64,000 nucleotides of DNA from positions 2,427,181-2,491,180 of the forward strand of contig CP013099.1 in the NCBI GenBank assembly GCA_001447805.1, in the 5' to 3' direction. This DNA comes from Candidatus Tenderia electrophaga (GTDB lineage: Bacteria > Pseudomonadota > Gammaproteobacteria > Tenderiales > Tenderiaceae). The notes below the pieces were generated by a model, which was not told the DNA's origin, ran no database searches, and was given only the letters and a program-made list of their open reading frames with translations. How positions within the stretch are numbered: position 1 is the stretch's first letter; each line of letters starts with the position of its first letter. Position numbers and translations under genes: made by a program. Of the stretch, positions 26,191 through 34,218 are shown piece by piece.

Positions 26191-26798
26191 AACCTCACCT
26201 TCAGCGCATTACGAAGACTCTTCACAATCTCTTCCGGCAAACTTTCGTGAGCGAGAAGATCGCGCAGCTTACCTTGAGGATCGATGACGTAAACAAACGA
26301 CATATGAGCCACAGTGTAATTTTCGCTATTGCCTTCATGCTCGATCTCGAAATCCGAACGATAGCGTGAAACGATTTTTCGTAACTCCTCTTCGCTACCC
26401 GTAACACCGATAATATTAGGATGAAAATAGGCGGTGTACTCCTTGAGTGTTTCGGGGGTATCCCTCGCGGGATCGACACTGACCAACATGCCCTGAACTT
26501 TTGAGCGCTCCTCTTCTGTCAATTGTATAAACGCTCGCGCCCAATTGCTCATTGTCATGGGGCAGGCATCGGGGCAGTTGGTGTAGCCGAAATAAACCAG
26601 CACCACCTTGCCGCGAAAATCCTCCAACGCCATCGGACCATCCGCCGACTGCAGGGTAAAGTCACCGCCCATGTCCTGGAGATGCTGGGGGATAGGGGAG
26701 GGTTGTGAGTTTATCCACCACCATGCGCCGCCTACGGTGACGGCGACGAGGCAGATACTAATCATGCCACAGGTCCAGACTTTGCTTCTCGACACCAT
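26187..26798 (-). CDS. SCO1/SenC copper-binding thioredoxin-fold protein
   Basis: A 203-residue protein with an N-terminal membrane anchor (residues 11-29). The copper and redox site CxxxC is seen in GYTNCPDACPM, with the third ligand His in VAHMSFVYVID. SCO proteins deliver copper to cytochrome oxidase or act as thiol oxidoreductases. Together with PCu(A)C it makes copper a likely substrate of the locus. It is translationally coupled to the next gene by a 4-bp overlap. Confidence 0.88.
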   Translation of the reverse strand: MVSRSKVWTCGMISICLVAVTVGGAWWWINSQPSPIPQHLQDMGGDFTLQSADGPMALEDFRGKVVLVYFGYTNCPDACPMTMSNWARAFIQLTEEERSKVQGMLVSVDPARDTPETLKEYTAYFHPNIIGVTGSEEELRKIVSRYRSDFEIEHEGNSENYTVAHMSFVYVIDPQGKLRDLLAHESLPEEIVKSLRNALKVRL

Positions 26799-26846
26799 TA
26801 CAAAAATTCTCTCCTTGTTTCGTTGTTTTTCTTGCCCGTCATCCGA

Positions 26847-27173
26847 TTAACCCTCAGCTCTGGTTTCAATCCGAATTGCTTGACCGATTTCGATGACATA
26901 AATCCATCCGGCATCATTCTGACCGGTTCGCGCATGCTCTCGAATTAATTGGATCGCTTCATCCACCTGTGTTTCCTCGCACACCACTTCCAGTTTTATC
27001 TCGGTAATGACGGCGGTTCCCAGTTCAACGGAGTAGTCCTGCTCCTTACTATCCAGCGCCTTGAGTGTACCCTTAACATCGACGATGGACAGGTTATCAA
27101 AACCGGCCCCCTTGAGAGCGTGGATGACATCAGTAATACGGTTGCGATGGATAAAGGCTTTGATCTCTTTCAT
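26847..27173 (-). CDS. PII-like protein of metal-efflux loci
   Basis: 108 residues from the ATG at 27173 (the frame is open to 27272 but without a ribosome site; AGGAGAAAAGACC precedes 27173). It has the PII ferredoxin-like fold pattern (MKEIKAFIHRNRITDVIHAL, then VDEAIQLIREHARTGQ and GWIYVIEI). It lacks the T-loop tyrosine of GlnB. PII paralogues of this kind are known beside CusA/CzcA pumps and are not nitrogen sensors. It may sense a nucleotide or metal; the role is unproven. Confidence 0.8.
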   Translation of the reverse strand: MKEIKAFIHRNRITDVIHALKGAGFDNLSIVDVKGTLKALDSKEQDYSVELGTAVITEIKLEVVCEETQVDEAIQLIREHARTGQNDAGWIYVIEIGQAIRIETRAEG

Positions 27174-27240
27174 GGTCTTTTCTCCTAAATATAAATAGTG
27201 GAAAACAGCGCTCCCCCTCAGTGAGAGGGGACGTCTGAAA

Positions 27241-30200
27241 TCACTTCTGTTTGCGTGTCTCCATCCACTCATAGATCACCGGCAGCAGCACCAGAGTCAA
27301 TAACGTGGAGGTGATTAGGCCACCGACCACCACAGCCGCCAGGGGCCGTTGGGTTTCGGCACCGACACCACTGGAAAGCAGCATGGGCACCAGACCGAGA
27401 ATGGCGACGCTGGCGGTCATCATCACCGGCCGCAATCGCATCTCCGCACCTTTACGTACCGCGTCGTAGACGGACAGGCCCTTCTCCCGCAGCTCGTTGA
27501 GAAAGCTCACCAACACGATGCCGTTGAGCATGGCTACACCGAACACGGCAATAAAACCGATCGCCGAGGGCACCGACAGGTACTGGCCGCTGATGAACAG
27601 CGAAACGATGCCGCCGATGGTGGCGAAGGGCACATTGGCGATAATCAAGGTGGCGTACTTGATCGAATTGAATGCTGTGTAGAGCAGTACGAAGATGAAG
27701 AAGATGGTCAACGGCACAATGATCGCCAGCCGCTGCAACGCCCGCTGCTGGTTCTCAAACGCACCGCCCCACTCGATCCAGTAGCCTGGTGGCAGTTCGA
27801 CCTGTGTCTCGATGGCTGCTTCCGCATCCTGGACAAAACTGTCCACGTCGCGGCCACGCACATCCATCTGAATCACGGCGTAACGCTGCAACTGCTCGCG
27901 GCGGATGAAGGAGTAACCCTCCGTCACCGAGACATCGGCTACCTTGTGCAGTGGCACGATGGCGCCGTCGCTACTGCGCAGGGGAATGTCGCGAATGGCA
28001 TCCACCGACATCTTGGCCGCATCGTTCAAACGCACCGTGATATCGAAACGCTTGACGCCATCGATCAGAGTGGAGACCGGCTCGTTGCCGATGCCGGTAC
28101 GCACCACGGTCAACACCTCATCGGCGTTCATTCCGTAGCGCGCCAACTGCTCGCGATTGACCTGGATGCGAATCTGCGGCTTACCCAGGTTAGCCTCCAG
28201 CGACAGGTCAGCCACACCGGGTACCTGGCTGATGGCGTTCTTGACCTGCTGGCTGACGCGATCCAGTTCGTCCAGATCCTGCCCATAGAGCTTGGCCGCC
28301 AGGGTGGCGCGAACGCCGGAGATCAGTTCCTCCACACGCATCTGGATCGGCTGGGTGAAACTGATCACCGCTGTCGGCACTGCCTTTTCCAGCGCCTCGC
28401 GCATCTCATCCACCAGATCGGGCATCTCCCGCTTCGCGTTGGGCCATTCATCGTGGGGATTCAGCTCGGTGTAGATTTCCATGTAGTTGACGTCGGCGGT
28501 CTCACCCTTTTCGGCCCGGCCGATCATGGCGATGGTGGTCTTCACCTCGGGGAAAGCCGTCAGCACCTTAGAAACATCCTTGGAGATGTCGATGGATTGC
28601 TCCAGCGACGTGGAGGGAATCGACACCACCCGCCACATGATGGAGCCTTCCTGCAACTGGGGCATGAACTCCTTGCCCAGCAGCGGGAACAGCGCCAGCG
28701 CCCCAATCAACAACACCACCGCGCCACCTATTACTGTACGCTTATGCGCCAGCGACCAGGCCAGGGTGGGCAGATAGGCCCGCTTCAGCCAGCGCACCAG
28801 CAGGGTATCGCGCTCCTCTTTCGGTTTGAGAATCAGCACCGCCAGCACCGGGATGATGGTTAGTGTCAGCAGCAGTGAACCGGCCATGGCGAAGCTGATG
28901 TTAAAGGCCATGGGCTTGAACAGCTTGCCCTCTAATCCCTCAAGGCTGAACAATGGCAGAAACACCACAATAATGATAAGAATGGCGAAGGCGATGGGAT
29001 TGGCCACCTCTTTGGCCGCCGCCAGCACCGCCGCGCTACGGTTGACCTTTTCACCCTTTTCTCGCCACTCGGCCATAATGCGAAAGGCGTTTTCGGTCAT
29101 GACGATAGCACCGTCGATCATCATGCCGATGCCGATGGCCAAACCCGCCAGCGACATGAGGTTGGCCGACAAGCCCATCTCACCCATGAAGATAAAGGCG
29201 ATCAGCATCGCCAATGGCAACGCGGAAATAACAACAATGGCCGAACGGATCTCACCGAGGAACAGAAATAGCACAATGGCGACCAGGATGGAGCCCTCTA
29301 CCAGGGCCTTTACCGCCGTATTCACGGCCTTATCCACCAGGTCCGTGCGTTCGTAGACCGGGCGCAACGCCACGCCTTCAGGCAGGGCGGACTCGACCAC
29401 ACCGAATTTCTCTTTCACCGCCGCTACCACGTTCTTGGCGTTCTCACCGATACGGGCCAGCGCCATGCCCAGTACAACTTCCTCGCCATCGCGGGTCACC
29501 GCGCCAAAACGCAAGGCCGGTTGCTGGGCAATATCCGCCACGTCACGCAGATAGACCGGCGTGCCCTCTTCCACCTTGACGACAATGTTGCCGATGTCGG
29601 TTTCGTTCTCCACCAACCCCAGTCCACGTACCAGGTACTGCTCCGACCCCTGGTTGATGTACTGACCGCCCACCTGGCCGTTATTGCGCTCGATCACTTC
29701 CATCACTTCACGAAAGCTGAGGTCGTATTCGATCAGGCGTAGTGGATCGATCACCACCTGAAACTGCCGTTCCTCACCACCCCAGGACATGACATCGTCC
29801 ACGCCCGGCGCGGTGCGCAGCATCAGCCGTACCTGCCAATCCTGCAGGCTGCGCAGATCCATCTTGCTGACATCTTCTTCTAACGCTTTATCTGCCCGCT
29901 CCACGGTGTACCAGAAGACCTGACCCAGTCCGGAAGTGTTGGGCCCCATTTCGGGTTTACCATAACCCTCGGGCAAACGGTCGCCGACCTCCTGCAGGCG
30001 CTCCATCACCAGCCGTCGGGCGAAGTAGATATCCATATCATCGGCGAAATAGACCGAGACATAGGAGAGCCCGAACAGACTCACCGAACGGATCTCCTGC
30101 ACGCCGGGCAGACCGGCCATGCCGGATTCCACCGGGAAGGTGAGCAGTTCCTCGACATCCTCGGCCGCCAGACCAGCTGCCTCGGTGTAGATGTTCACCT

Positions 30201-30336
30201 GCACCGGGGTGACGTCGGGGAAGGCGTCGATGGGCACGGTGGTTACCGCTCGCCAGCCGAGAAAGCCCACTACCGCAAAACAGACGATCACCAGAAATTT
30301 ATAGCGTAAAGACGCTTCAACTAAGTTATTTAACAT
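27241..30336 (-). CDS. Heavy-metal RND efflux pump, inner membrane subunit
   Basis: A 1031-residue CusA/CzcA-family transporter. The N-terminal membrane segment, two large periplasmic loops and 12 predicted membrane spans fit RND pumps. The proton relay and family signature are visible in GIGMMIDGAIVMTENAF. It exports metal from the periplasm or cytoplasm through the adaptor (30349) and outer membrane channel (31486). The substrate cannot be fixed from motifs alone; nearby SCO1 and PCu(A)C favour copper or silver, while the ATPase favours zinc, cadmium or lead. Confidence 0.9.
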   Translation of the reverse strand: MLNNLVEASLRYKFLVIVCFAVVGFLGWRAVTTVPIDAFPDVTPVQVNIYTEAAGLAAEDVEELLTFPVESGMAGLPGVQEIRSVSLFGLSYVSVYFADDMDIYFARRLVMERLQEVGDRLPEGYGKPEMGPNTSGLGQVFWYTVERADKALEEDVSKMDLRSLQDWQVRLMLRTAPGVDDVMSWGGEERQFQVVIDPLRLIEYDLSFREVMEVIERNNGQVGGQYINQGSEQYLVRGLGLVENETDIGNIVVKVEEGTPVYLRDVADIAQQPALRFGAVTRDGEEVVLGMALARIGENAKNVVAAVKEKFGVVESALPEGVALRPVYERTDLVDKAVNTAVKALVEGSILVAIVLFLFLGEIRSAIVVISALPLAMLIAFIFMGEMGLSANLMSLAGLAIGIGMMIDGAIVMTENAFRIMAEWREKGEKVNRSAAVLAAAKEVANPIAFAILIIIVVFLPLFSLEGLEGKLFKPMAFNISFAMAGSLLLTLTIIPVLAVLILKPKEERDTLLVRWLKRAYLPTLAWSLAHKRTVIGGAVVLLIGALALFPLLGKEFMPQLQEGSIMWRVVSIPSTSLEQSIDISKDVSKVLTAFPEVKTTIAMIGRAEKGETADVNYMEIYTELNPHDEWPNAKREMPDLVDEMREALEKAVPTAVISFTQPIQMRVEELISGVRATLAAKLYGQDLDELDRVSQQVKNAISQVPGVADLSLEANLGKPQIRIQVNREQLARYGMNADEVLTVVRTGIGNEPVSTLIDGVKRFDITVRLNDAAKMSVDAIRDIPLRSSDGAIVPLHKVADVSVTEGYSFIRREQLQRYAVIQMDVRGRDVDSFVQDAEAAIETQVELPPGYWIEWGGAFENQQRALQRLAIIVPLTIFFIFVLLYTAFNSIKYATLIIANVPFATIGGIVSLFISGQYLSVPSAIGFIAVFGVAMLNGIVLVSFLNELREKGLSVYDAVRKGAEMRLRPVMMTASVAILGLVPMLLSSGVGAETQRPLAAVVVGGLITSTLLTLVLLPVIYEWMETRKQK

Positions 30337-30348
30337 GGTCTCTGCTCC

Positions 30349-31449
30349 TTAATCCGCGTCGCCGATCTGTGATTTCAGTAGCAGTGACTTGAGCACATAG
30401 GCACCCTGTGTCACGATCTCATCACCCTCCGCCAGACCTGCCTTGATCTCGGTCCAGTTACCGCGTGTAGCACCGCGCTCCACCGGCGCGGGATGGATCT
30501 CATCACCCTCCGTTTTGAAGACCACATAATCTCCCTGGACTAGCAATACCGACTCTTTGGGTACGGCGAGCACCGGCTTACCGGCGACAATCTGAATGGC
30601 GCTCTTGACGAACTGGCCGGGGCGCAGACGACCGTCACGCGAGTCCAACTCGATACGCACCGCCAACGTGCGGGTCGTCTTGTCCATGAGGCGATGGATC
30701 TGCACGACCTTGCCGGACAACCAGCGGCGTTCATCACTGCTCACACGGGCCGGACTGCCCACCTCAATGCCAGCGGCCATCTCCGCCGCCAGCTGCGCCT
30801 CCACCCAGAGGCGAGACTCGTCGCTAACCTCCATCAGCACCCGGCCCGGCTCCACCACGCGGCCGATCACAAAGTCGTCGCTGAGCACCGTGCCTTCCTG
30901 CGGGCTGAGCAGGTCGAAAGACCCTGTCGCCTTGGAGACGTCGCCCTCTTCCAGCAAGGCCACCACCTGAGCTTCGGTCATGCCAAACGCCAGTACTTTG
31001 GCATAGGCCTGCTGGCGGGCCACTTCGGCCTCTACATAACGCTTTTCCGCCACCACCTGGCGACCCAGTTCCTGAACCCGGCTCCACTCCCGGTCGGCCA
31101 TCAACAATTGGCCCTGGGCTTCGGCCATCTCGACACTGGAGAGGGTGACCAACTTCTGACCCTTTTTCACCTGCTGCCCCATGCGGGCGTGGCGCTGGGT
31201 GATCTGGGCGGTGATGCGCGGCGTTACCTCAGCCGTGTGATAGCGGTTGACCGTCACCTCAGCGGGGGCGATCACCTCGTCGGCCATCAACTGCGTGCCA
31301 ACTATCTGAGTGAGAATCCCCATGGATTGACGTTGCTCTACCGTCATGGGCGGGATGCCGCCCTCTTCTTCCTCATGCTCTTCTTCAGCAAAGGCCGGGG
31401 CACTGCCCAGCAGGCAGAGAATAAGGAACCGGTTAATCAATTTGTTCAT
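30349..31449 (-). CDS. Heavy-metal RND efflux periplasmic adaptor
   Basis: A 366-residue membrane-fusion protein of the CusB/CzcB type. A signal peptide (ends at PAFAEEE) is followed by an acidic His-containing stretch (EEEHEEEEGG) that may bind metal. Lipoyl-like halves flank a helical hairpin (ITQRHARMGQQVKKGQKLVTL, then GTVLSDDFVIGRVVEPGRVL). It links the inner membrane pump to the outer membrane channel. 12 bp separate it from the pump gene. Confidence 0.88.
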   Translation of the reverse strand: MNKLINRFLILCLLGSAPAFAEEEHEEEEGGIPPMTVEQRQSMGILTQIVGTQLMADEVIAPAEVTVNRYHTAEVTPRITAQITQRHARMGQQVKKGQKLVTLSSVEMAEAQGQLLMADREWSRVQELGRQVVAEKRYVEAEVARQQAYAKVLAFGMTEAQVVALLEEGDVSKATGSFDLLSPQEGTVLSDDFVIGRVVEPGRVLMEVSDESRLWVEAQLAAEMAAGIEVGSPARVSSDERRWLSGKVVQIHRLMDKTTRTLAVRIELDSRDGRLRPGQFVKSAIQIVAGKPVLAVPKESVLLVQGDYVVFKTEGDEIHPAPVERGATRGNWTEIKAGLAEGDEIVTQGAYVLKSLLLKSQIGDAD

Positions 31450-31485
31450 AATGCGTTTCTCCGAAAAATGTATGGGGGAATGAAA

Positions 31486-32715
31486 TCAGTCGTTCAGTCC
31501 CAACCAGGATTCTGTTTTGCCACTGGCCGCGAGCCATTCAAACCACGCCTGCCACAGGCTGCCGCGCAATTCGGCGGCAGCGGTGCGGGTATCCAGCGTC
31601 TGCTTGAGTTGCACCAGGTAATCAGAGGTGCTGAGTTCACCCGCTTGCCACAGGCGCTCCAAAAGTTGAGTCTGGCTCTCCAGACTGGTCTGCCCGGTTT
31701 GCAGCCAGTCGTCCCAGGCCTGACGGCTTAGTTCGAAACGTTGCGCGGCCGAGACCAAGCGGGCGCGGCTGTGGCGATAACTGTCCTGGGCGCTCTGCTC
31801 GATCTGAATGGCGTCAGCACTGGCCGCCTCCACCTCGGCGCTGAAGTTGTTGCGCACGAACAGCGGGATAGAGAGGGTCAGACCGATCAGGTTGTCCGAT
31901 GCATCGCGGCCGCCACGAACGCCAATGGTGGGATCGGCCCGGCGCTCACGGCGGGATAACTCCACATCCGCGCGGGCGGTGGCAAATTGGGTTCGGATGA
32001 CGCGCAGCGCGGGCAACTGTTCGAGCAAGTCATCAATATTTTTCGTATCAAGCCGCGAAGCAGATGGAATCTCAGGCAACACGGGCCACCCCTCTGATCC
32101 TGCATCGGCAACCGCCATCAGCGCCTGCTCCGCCTGCGCCTGCAGTCCCACCAAGCGAACCCGTTGCAGGTTGGCCTCGGTCGCGGCCAGCCTGGCCAGA
32201 TCCAGCTCCACCTGCCCCAAGTCGCCTGCCTGGCGGCGCTGCTCGCTCAAGGCGAGAAAGCGCTGCATCAGGGTACGACGTTGCTCGGCCAGCGCCGTCA
32301 ATTCGCTCGCGGTGTGATAATCGGCCAGGGCATCTAGCAGTTCTGTTGCCAGTGCCTGGCGCACACCCGCCAATTCGGCGACAACACGCTCACGCTCAAG
32401 CGCCGCCACGCGAGTGCGGGCTTCCCGCTTGTCGGCCCAGTCGATGGTCTGGCTGAGCCCCAAGGTCTTGGTGACATCGCCGGTGTCCTCATAATCAATG
32501 TCAAGATCCGGGTTGTAGAGCGGCTGGTCGGCCGCTGTTTCGCGGGCCGTTGCCGCGTCCAGTGCGGATCGTGCAGCCAAAACACGCGGGTTGTCATCCA
32601 GTACAGTGCGAACCAAGGCTGTCAACGTCGGTTGATCGGCCGCGTTTACCGCCCCAAAAGGCAATATCAAAATACAGCCGAGCAGCGCGGCTGGCGTGAA
32701 TAATCGTGTTCTCAT
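31486..32715 (-). CDS. TolC-family outer membrane channel of metal efflux
   Basis: 409 residues from the ATG at 32715, chosen because a signal peptide (MRTRLFTPAALLGCILILPFGAVNAA) begins there and AAGGA lies upstream; the frame is open to 32928 but overlaps the next gene. The long helical repeats with LYNPDLDIDYEDTG and LSQTIDWADKREAR fit the CzcC/CusC outer membrane factors. It forms the outer channel of the tripartite pump. Confidence 0.87.
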   Translation of the reverse strand: MRTRLFTPAALLGCILILPFGAVNAADQPTLTALVRTVLDDNPRVLAARSALDAATARETAADQPLYNPDLDIDYEDTGDVTKTLGLSQTIDWADKREARTRVAALERERVVAELAGVRQALATELLDALADYHTASELTALAEQRRTLMQRFLALSEQRRQAGDLGQVELDLARLAATEANLQRVRLVGLQAQAEQALMAVADAGSEGWPVLPEIPSASRLDTKNIDDLLEQLPALRVIRTQFATARADVELSRRERRADPTIGVRGGRDASDNLIGLTLSIPLFVRNNFSAEVEAASADAIQIEQSAQDSYRHSRARLVSAAQRFELSRQAWDDWLQTGQTSLESQTQLLERLWQAGELSTSDYLVQLKQTLDTRTAAAELRGSLWQAWFEWLAASGKTESWLGLND

Positions 32716-32783
32716 CGGTGAATCCTTGCTAGTAAAATCAGTACAACAAGCGAAGCGGAGCCTAAAAGCCCCCATGCAAACAT

Positions 32784-33095
32784 TCAGATTTGGGGAGGTC
32801 GAAAGGGGGGAGTTTGGTCCAGGGAGTGATAAGAAAGGTTTGTCCGCACCACGTCCTGGCGGGTGAATGGAAAATAATCTAACTTGGTTTCGGGGGCAAT
32901 GGCGACAAGATGAAGCCAACCGGCACAAAACTCGTCACAAACGCCATCGTTCAGGCCATCGCCGGACAGATCACCCGACTGGGCCAGCACAGACTCATCG
33001 CTGCCATAAGGCGAAAAACAGTCGTCCATCGCCCACGCCACATTGGTGACAAGCACGGAAAAAATCAGCAGGTGGGTAATGATTCGACGCATCAC
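32784..33095 (-). CDS. Small secreted Cys/His protein of metal operon
   Basis: A 103-residue protein with a signal peptide (MMRRIITHLLIFSVLVTNVAWA). The mature part has DDCFSPY and CDEFCAGWLHLVAI, a cysteine-rich motif also seen in small proteins preceding CzcC genes. It may bind metal in the periplasm. I cannot give a named family with certainty. It lies between the DUF302 gene and the outer membrane channel in the same operon. Confidence 0.65.
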   Translation of the reverse strand: MMRRIITHLLIFSVLVTNVAWAMDDCFSPYGSDESVLAQSGDLSGDGLNDGVCDEFCAGWLHLVAIAPETKLDYFPFTRQDVVRTNLSYHSLDQTPPFRPPQI

Positions 33096-33107
33096 AAAAA
33101 AACAGGC

Positions 33108-33503
33108 TTACAGCGCCGCCATCACCCGCTCAAGCCGGGACTTTACTTCACCGGCCAATTCAGCGACGGCTGGATTATCCACCAGGTTCAATACCGCGGC
33201 AGGGTCCATGAACTCCACATGCACCGTCCCGTTCTCTTCCTGACGAACGAGTACGTTACAGGGCAGTAGCAGACCGATAGAAGGTTCGTTGGTGATGGCC
33301 TGGTGGGCCAGAGGCGGATTGCAGGCACCGAGGATGCGATACGGCGGCATCTCTTCACCAAGCTTTTTCTTCAGGGTCGCCTGCACATCGATGTCGGTGA
33401 GTACGCCGAAGCCTTCCGCCTTGAGCGCTTCGGTCACCTCGTCGATGGCGCGCTCAAAATCCATGGGGACGGTTTTGCCGAAGCCATATTTAATCTCTTC
33501 CAT
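33108..33503 (-). CDS. DUF302 family protein
   Basis: 131 residues from the ATG at 33503 (preceded by AGGAGAAAC; the longer frame to 33542 overlaps the methyltransferase stop). DUF302 is recognisable from VTEALKAEGFGVLTDIDVQATLKKKLGEEMPPYRILGACNP and LLPCNVLVRQ. The family is common in sulfur-oxidising and metal-resistant bacteria; some members may bind a ligand in the conserved pocket. No signal peptide, so it is probably cytoplasmic. Confidence 0.82.
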   Translation of the reverse strand: MEEIKYGFGKTVPMDFERAIDEVTEALKAEGFGVLTDIDVQATLKKKLGEEMPPYRILGACNPPLAHQAITNEPSIGLLLPCNVLVRQEENGTVHVEFMDPAAVLNLVDNPAVAELAGEVKSRLERVMAAL

Positions 33504-33513
33504 AGTGTTTCTC

Positions 33514-34215
33514 CTAATCATGTTGTTGTACGTCAGTGCCATCCCCAGCCTTCTGGACCGGCAAAGGATTGACTGCCAGCGTCGCAGGGACTAAATCATC
33601 GACAATGAATGACTGGCGAAAGTTCTCGAAACCGGCTTCCCCGAGTTCGTTTAACAGACCGTGATCCAGAAAATCCCAGGCCGTGGGATTCTCGAGCAAC
33701 ATCAACAGTCGAAACACAGCATAGCGGAACTTGCCACCAGGCCGGTAAATATCCACCACCAGCAGGCGTCCGCCGGGCTTGAGCACCCGGCGAATCTCGC
33801 GCAAGGTATTGCAGCGGGCGGCGCGAGGCATCTCGTGCAGCACATAAGTCGCCGTCACTGCATCGAAATAACCATCGGGAAAGTTAATGGCTTCGATGCT
33901 CTGTTGATAAAACTTCAGTTGCGGCAACAGCGCCTTGCGCCGTGCTCGTTCGATCATCCGGGGCGATAGATCGATCCCGACAATCTCTCCCGACGTGCCG
34001 ACCTTTTGCGCCATCAGAACGGCGAGCGTCCCCGTCCCGCACCCCACATCCAGCACTCGCTCACCCGGACTCAGACCCGCCTGCTCGACCATGTCTCGGC
34101 GCACCTGATGTTCTCCACCGACGGCCCGGCCCAGAAGGCGCATCAGTGGATCGTAGCAGAGCGCGAGCCGGTTGCACGCCTCGCGGTAGTATCCCGATGT
34201 CGGTCTTGTATTCAC
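33514..34215 (-). CDS. Class I SAM-dependent methyltransferase in metal operon
   Basis: A 233-residue protein with motif I VLDVGCGTGTLAVLMA, acidic motif II in IVGIDLSPRMIERA and post-I FDAVTATYVLHEMP, all typical of UbiE/COQ5-like small-molecule methyltransferases. In metal operons such enzymes sometimes methylate a metalloid, but it lacks the cysteine pattern of ArsM, so the substrate is unknown. Two or three bases separate it from the P-type ATPase gene; the operon is tight. Confidence 0.8.
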   Translation of the reverse strand: MNTRPTSGYYREACNRLALCYDPLMRLLGRAVGGEHQVRRDMVEQAGLSPGERVLDVGCGTGTLAVLMAQKVGTSGEIVGIDLSPRMIERARRKALLPQLKFYQQSIEAINFPDGYFDAVTATYVLHEMPRAARCNTLREIRRVLKPGGRLLVVDIYRPGGKFRYAVFRLLMLLENPTAWDFLDHGLLNELGEAGFENFRQSFIVDDLVPATLAVNPLPVQKAGDGTDVQQHD

Positions 34216-34218
34216 GTG

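Noticed and set aside
27349-28863. 504-codon open frame antisense to the RND pump gene
   Set aside because: It lies wholly inside the pump gene on the other strand, has His/Gln-rich composition typical of antisense to a GC-rich gene, and no family match. The pump frame has all expected motifs.
30694-31731. 345-codon frame antisense to the adaptor and channel genes
   Set aside because: His/Leu-rich antisense composition and no start signal; both sense genes are well supported.
33514-34215. ArsM arsenite methyltransferase
   Set aside because: SAM-binding motifs are present but the conserved cysteines of ArsM are missing.
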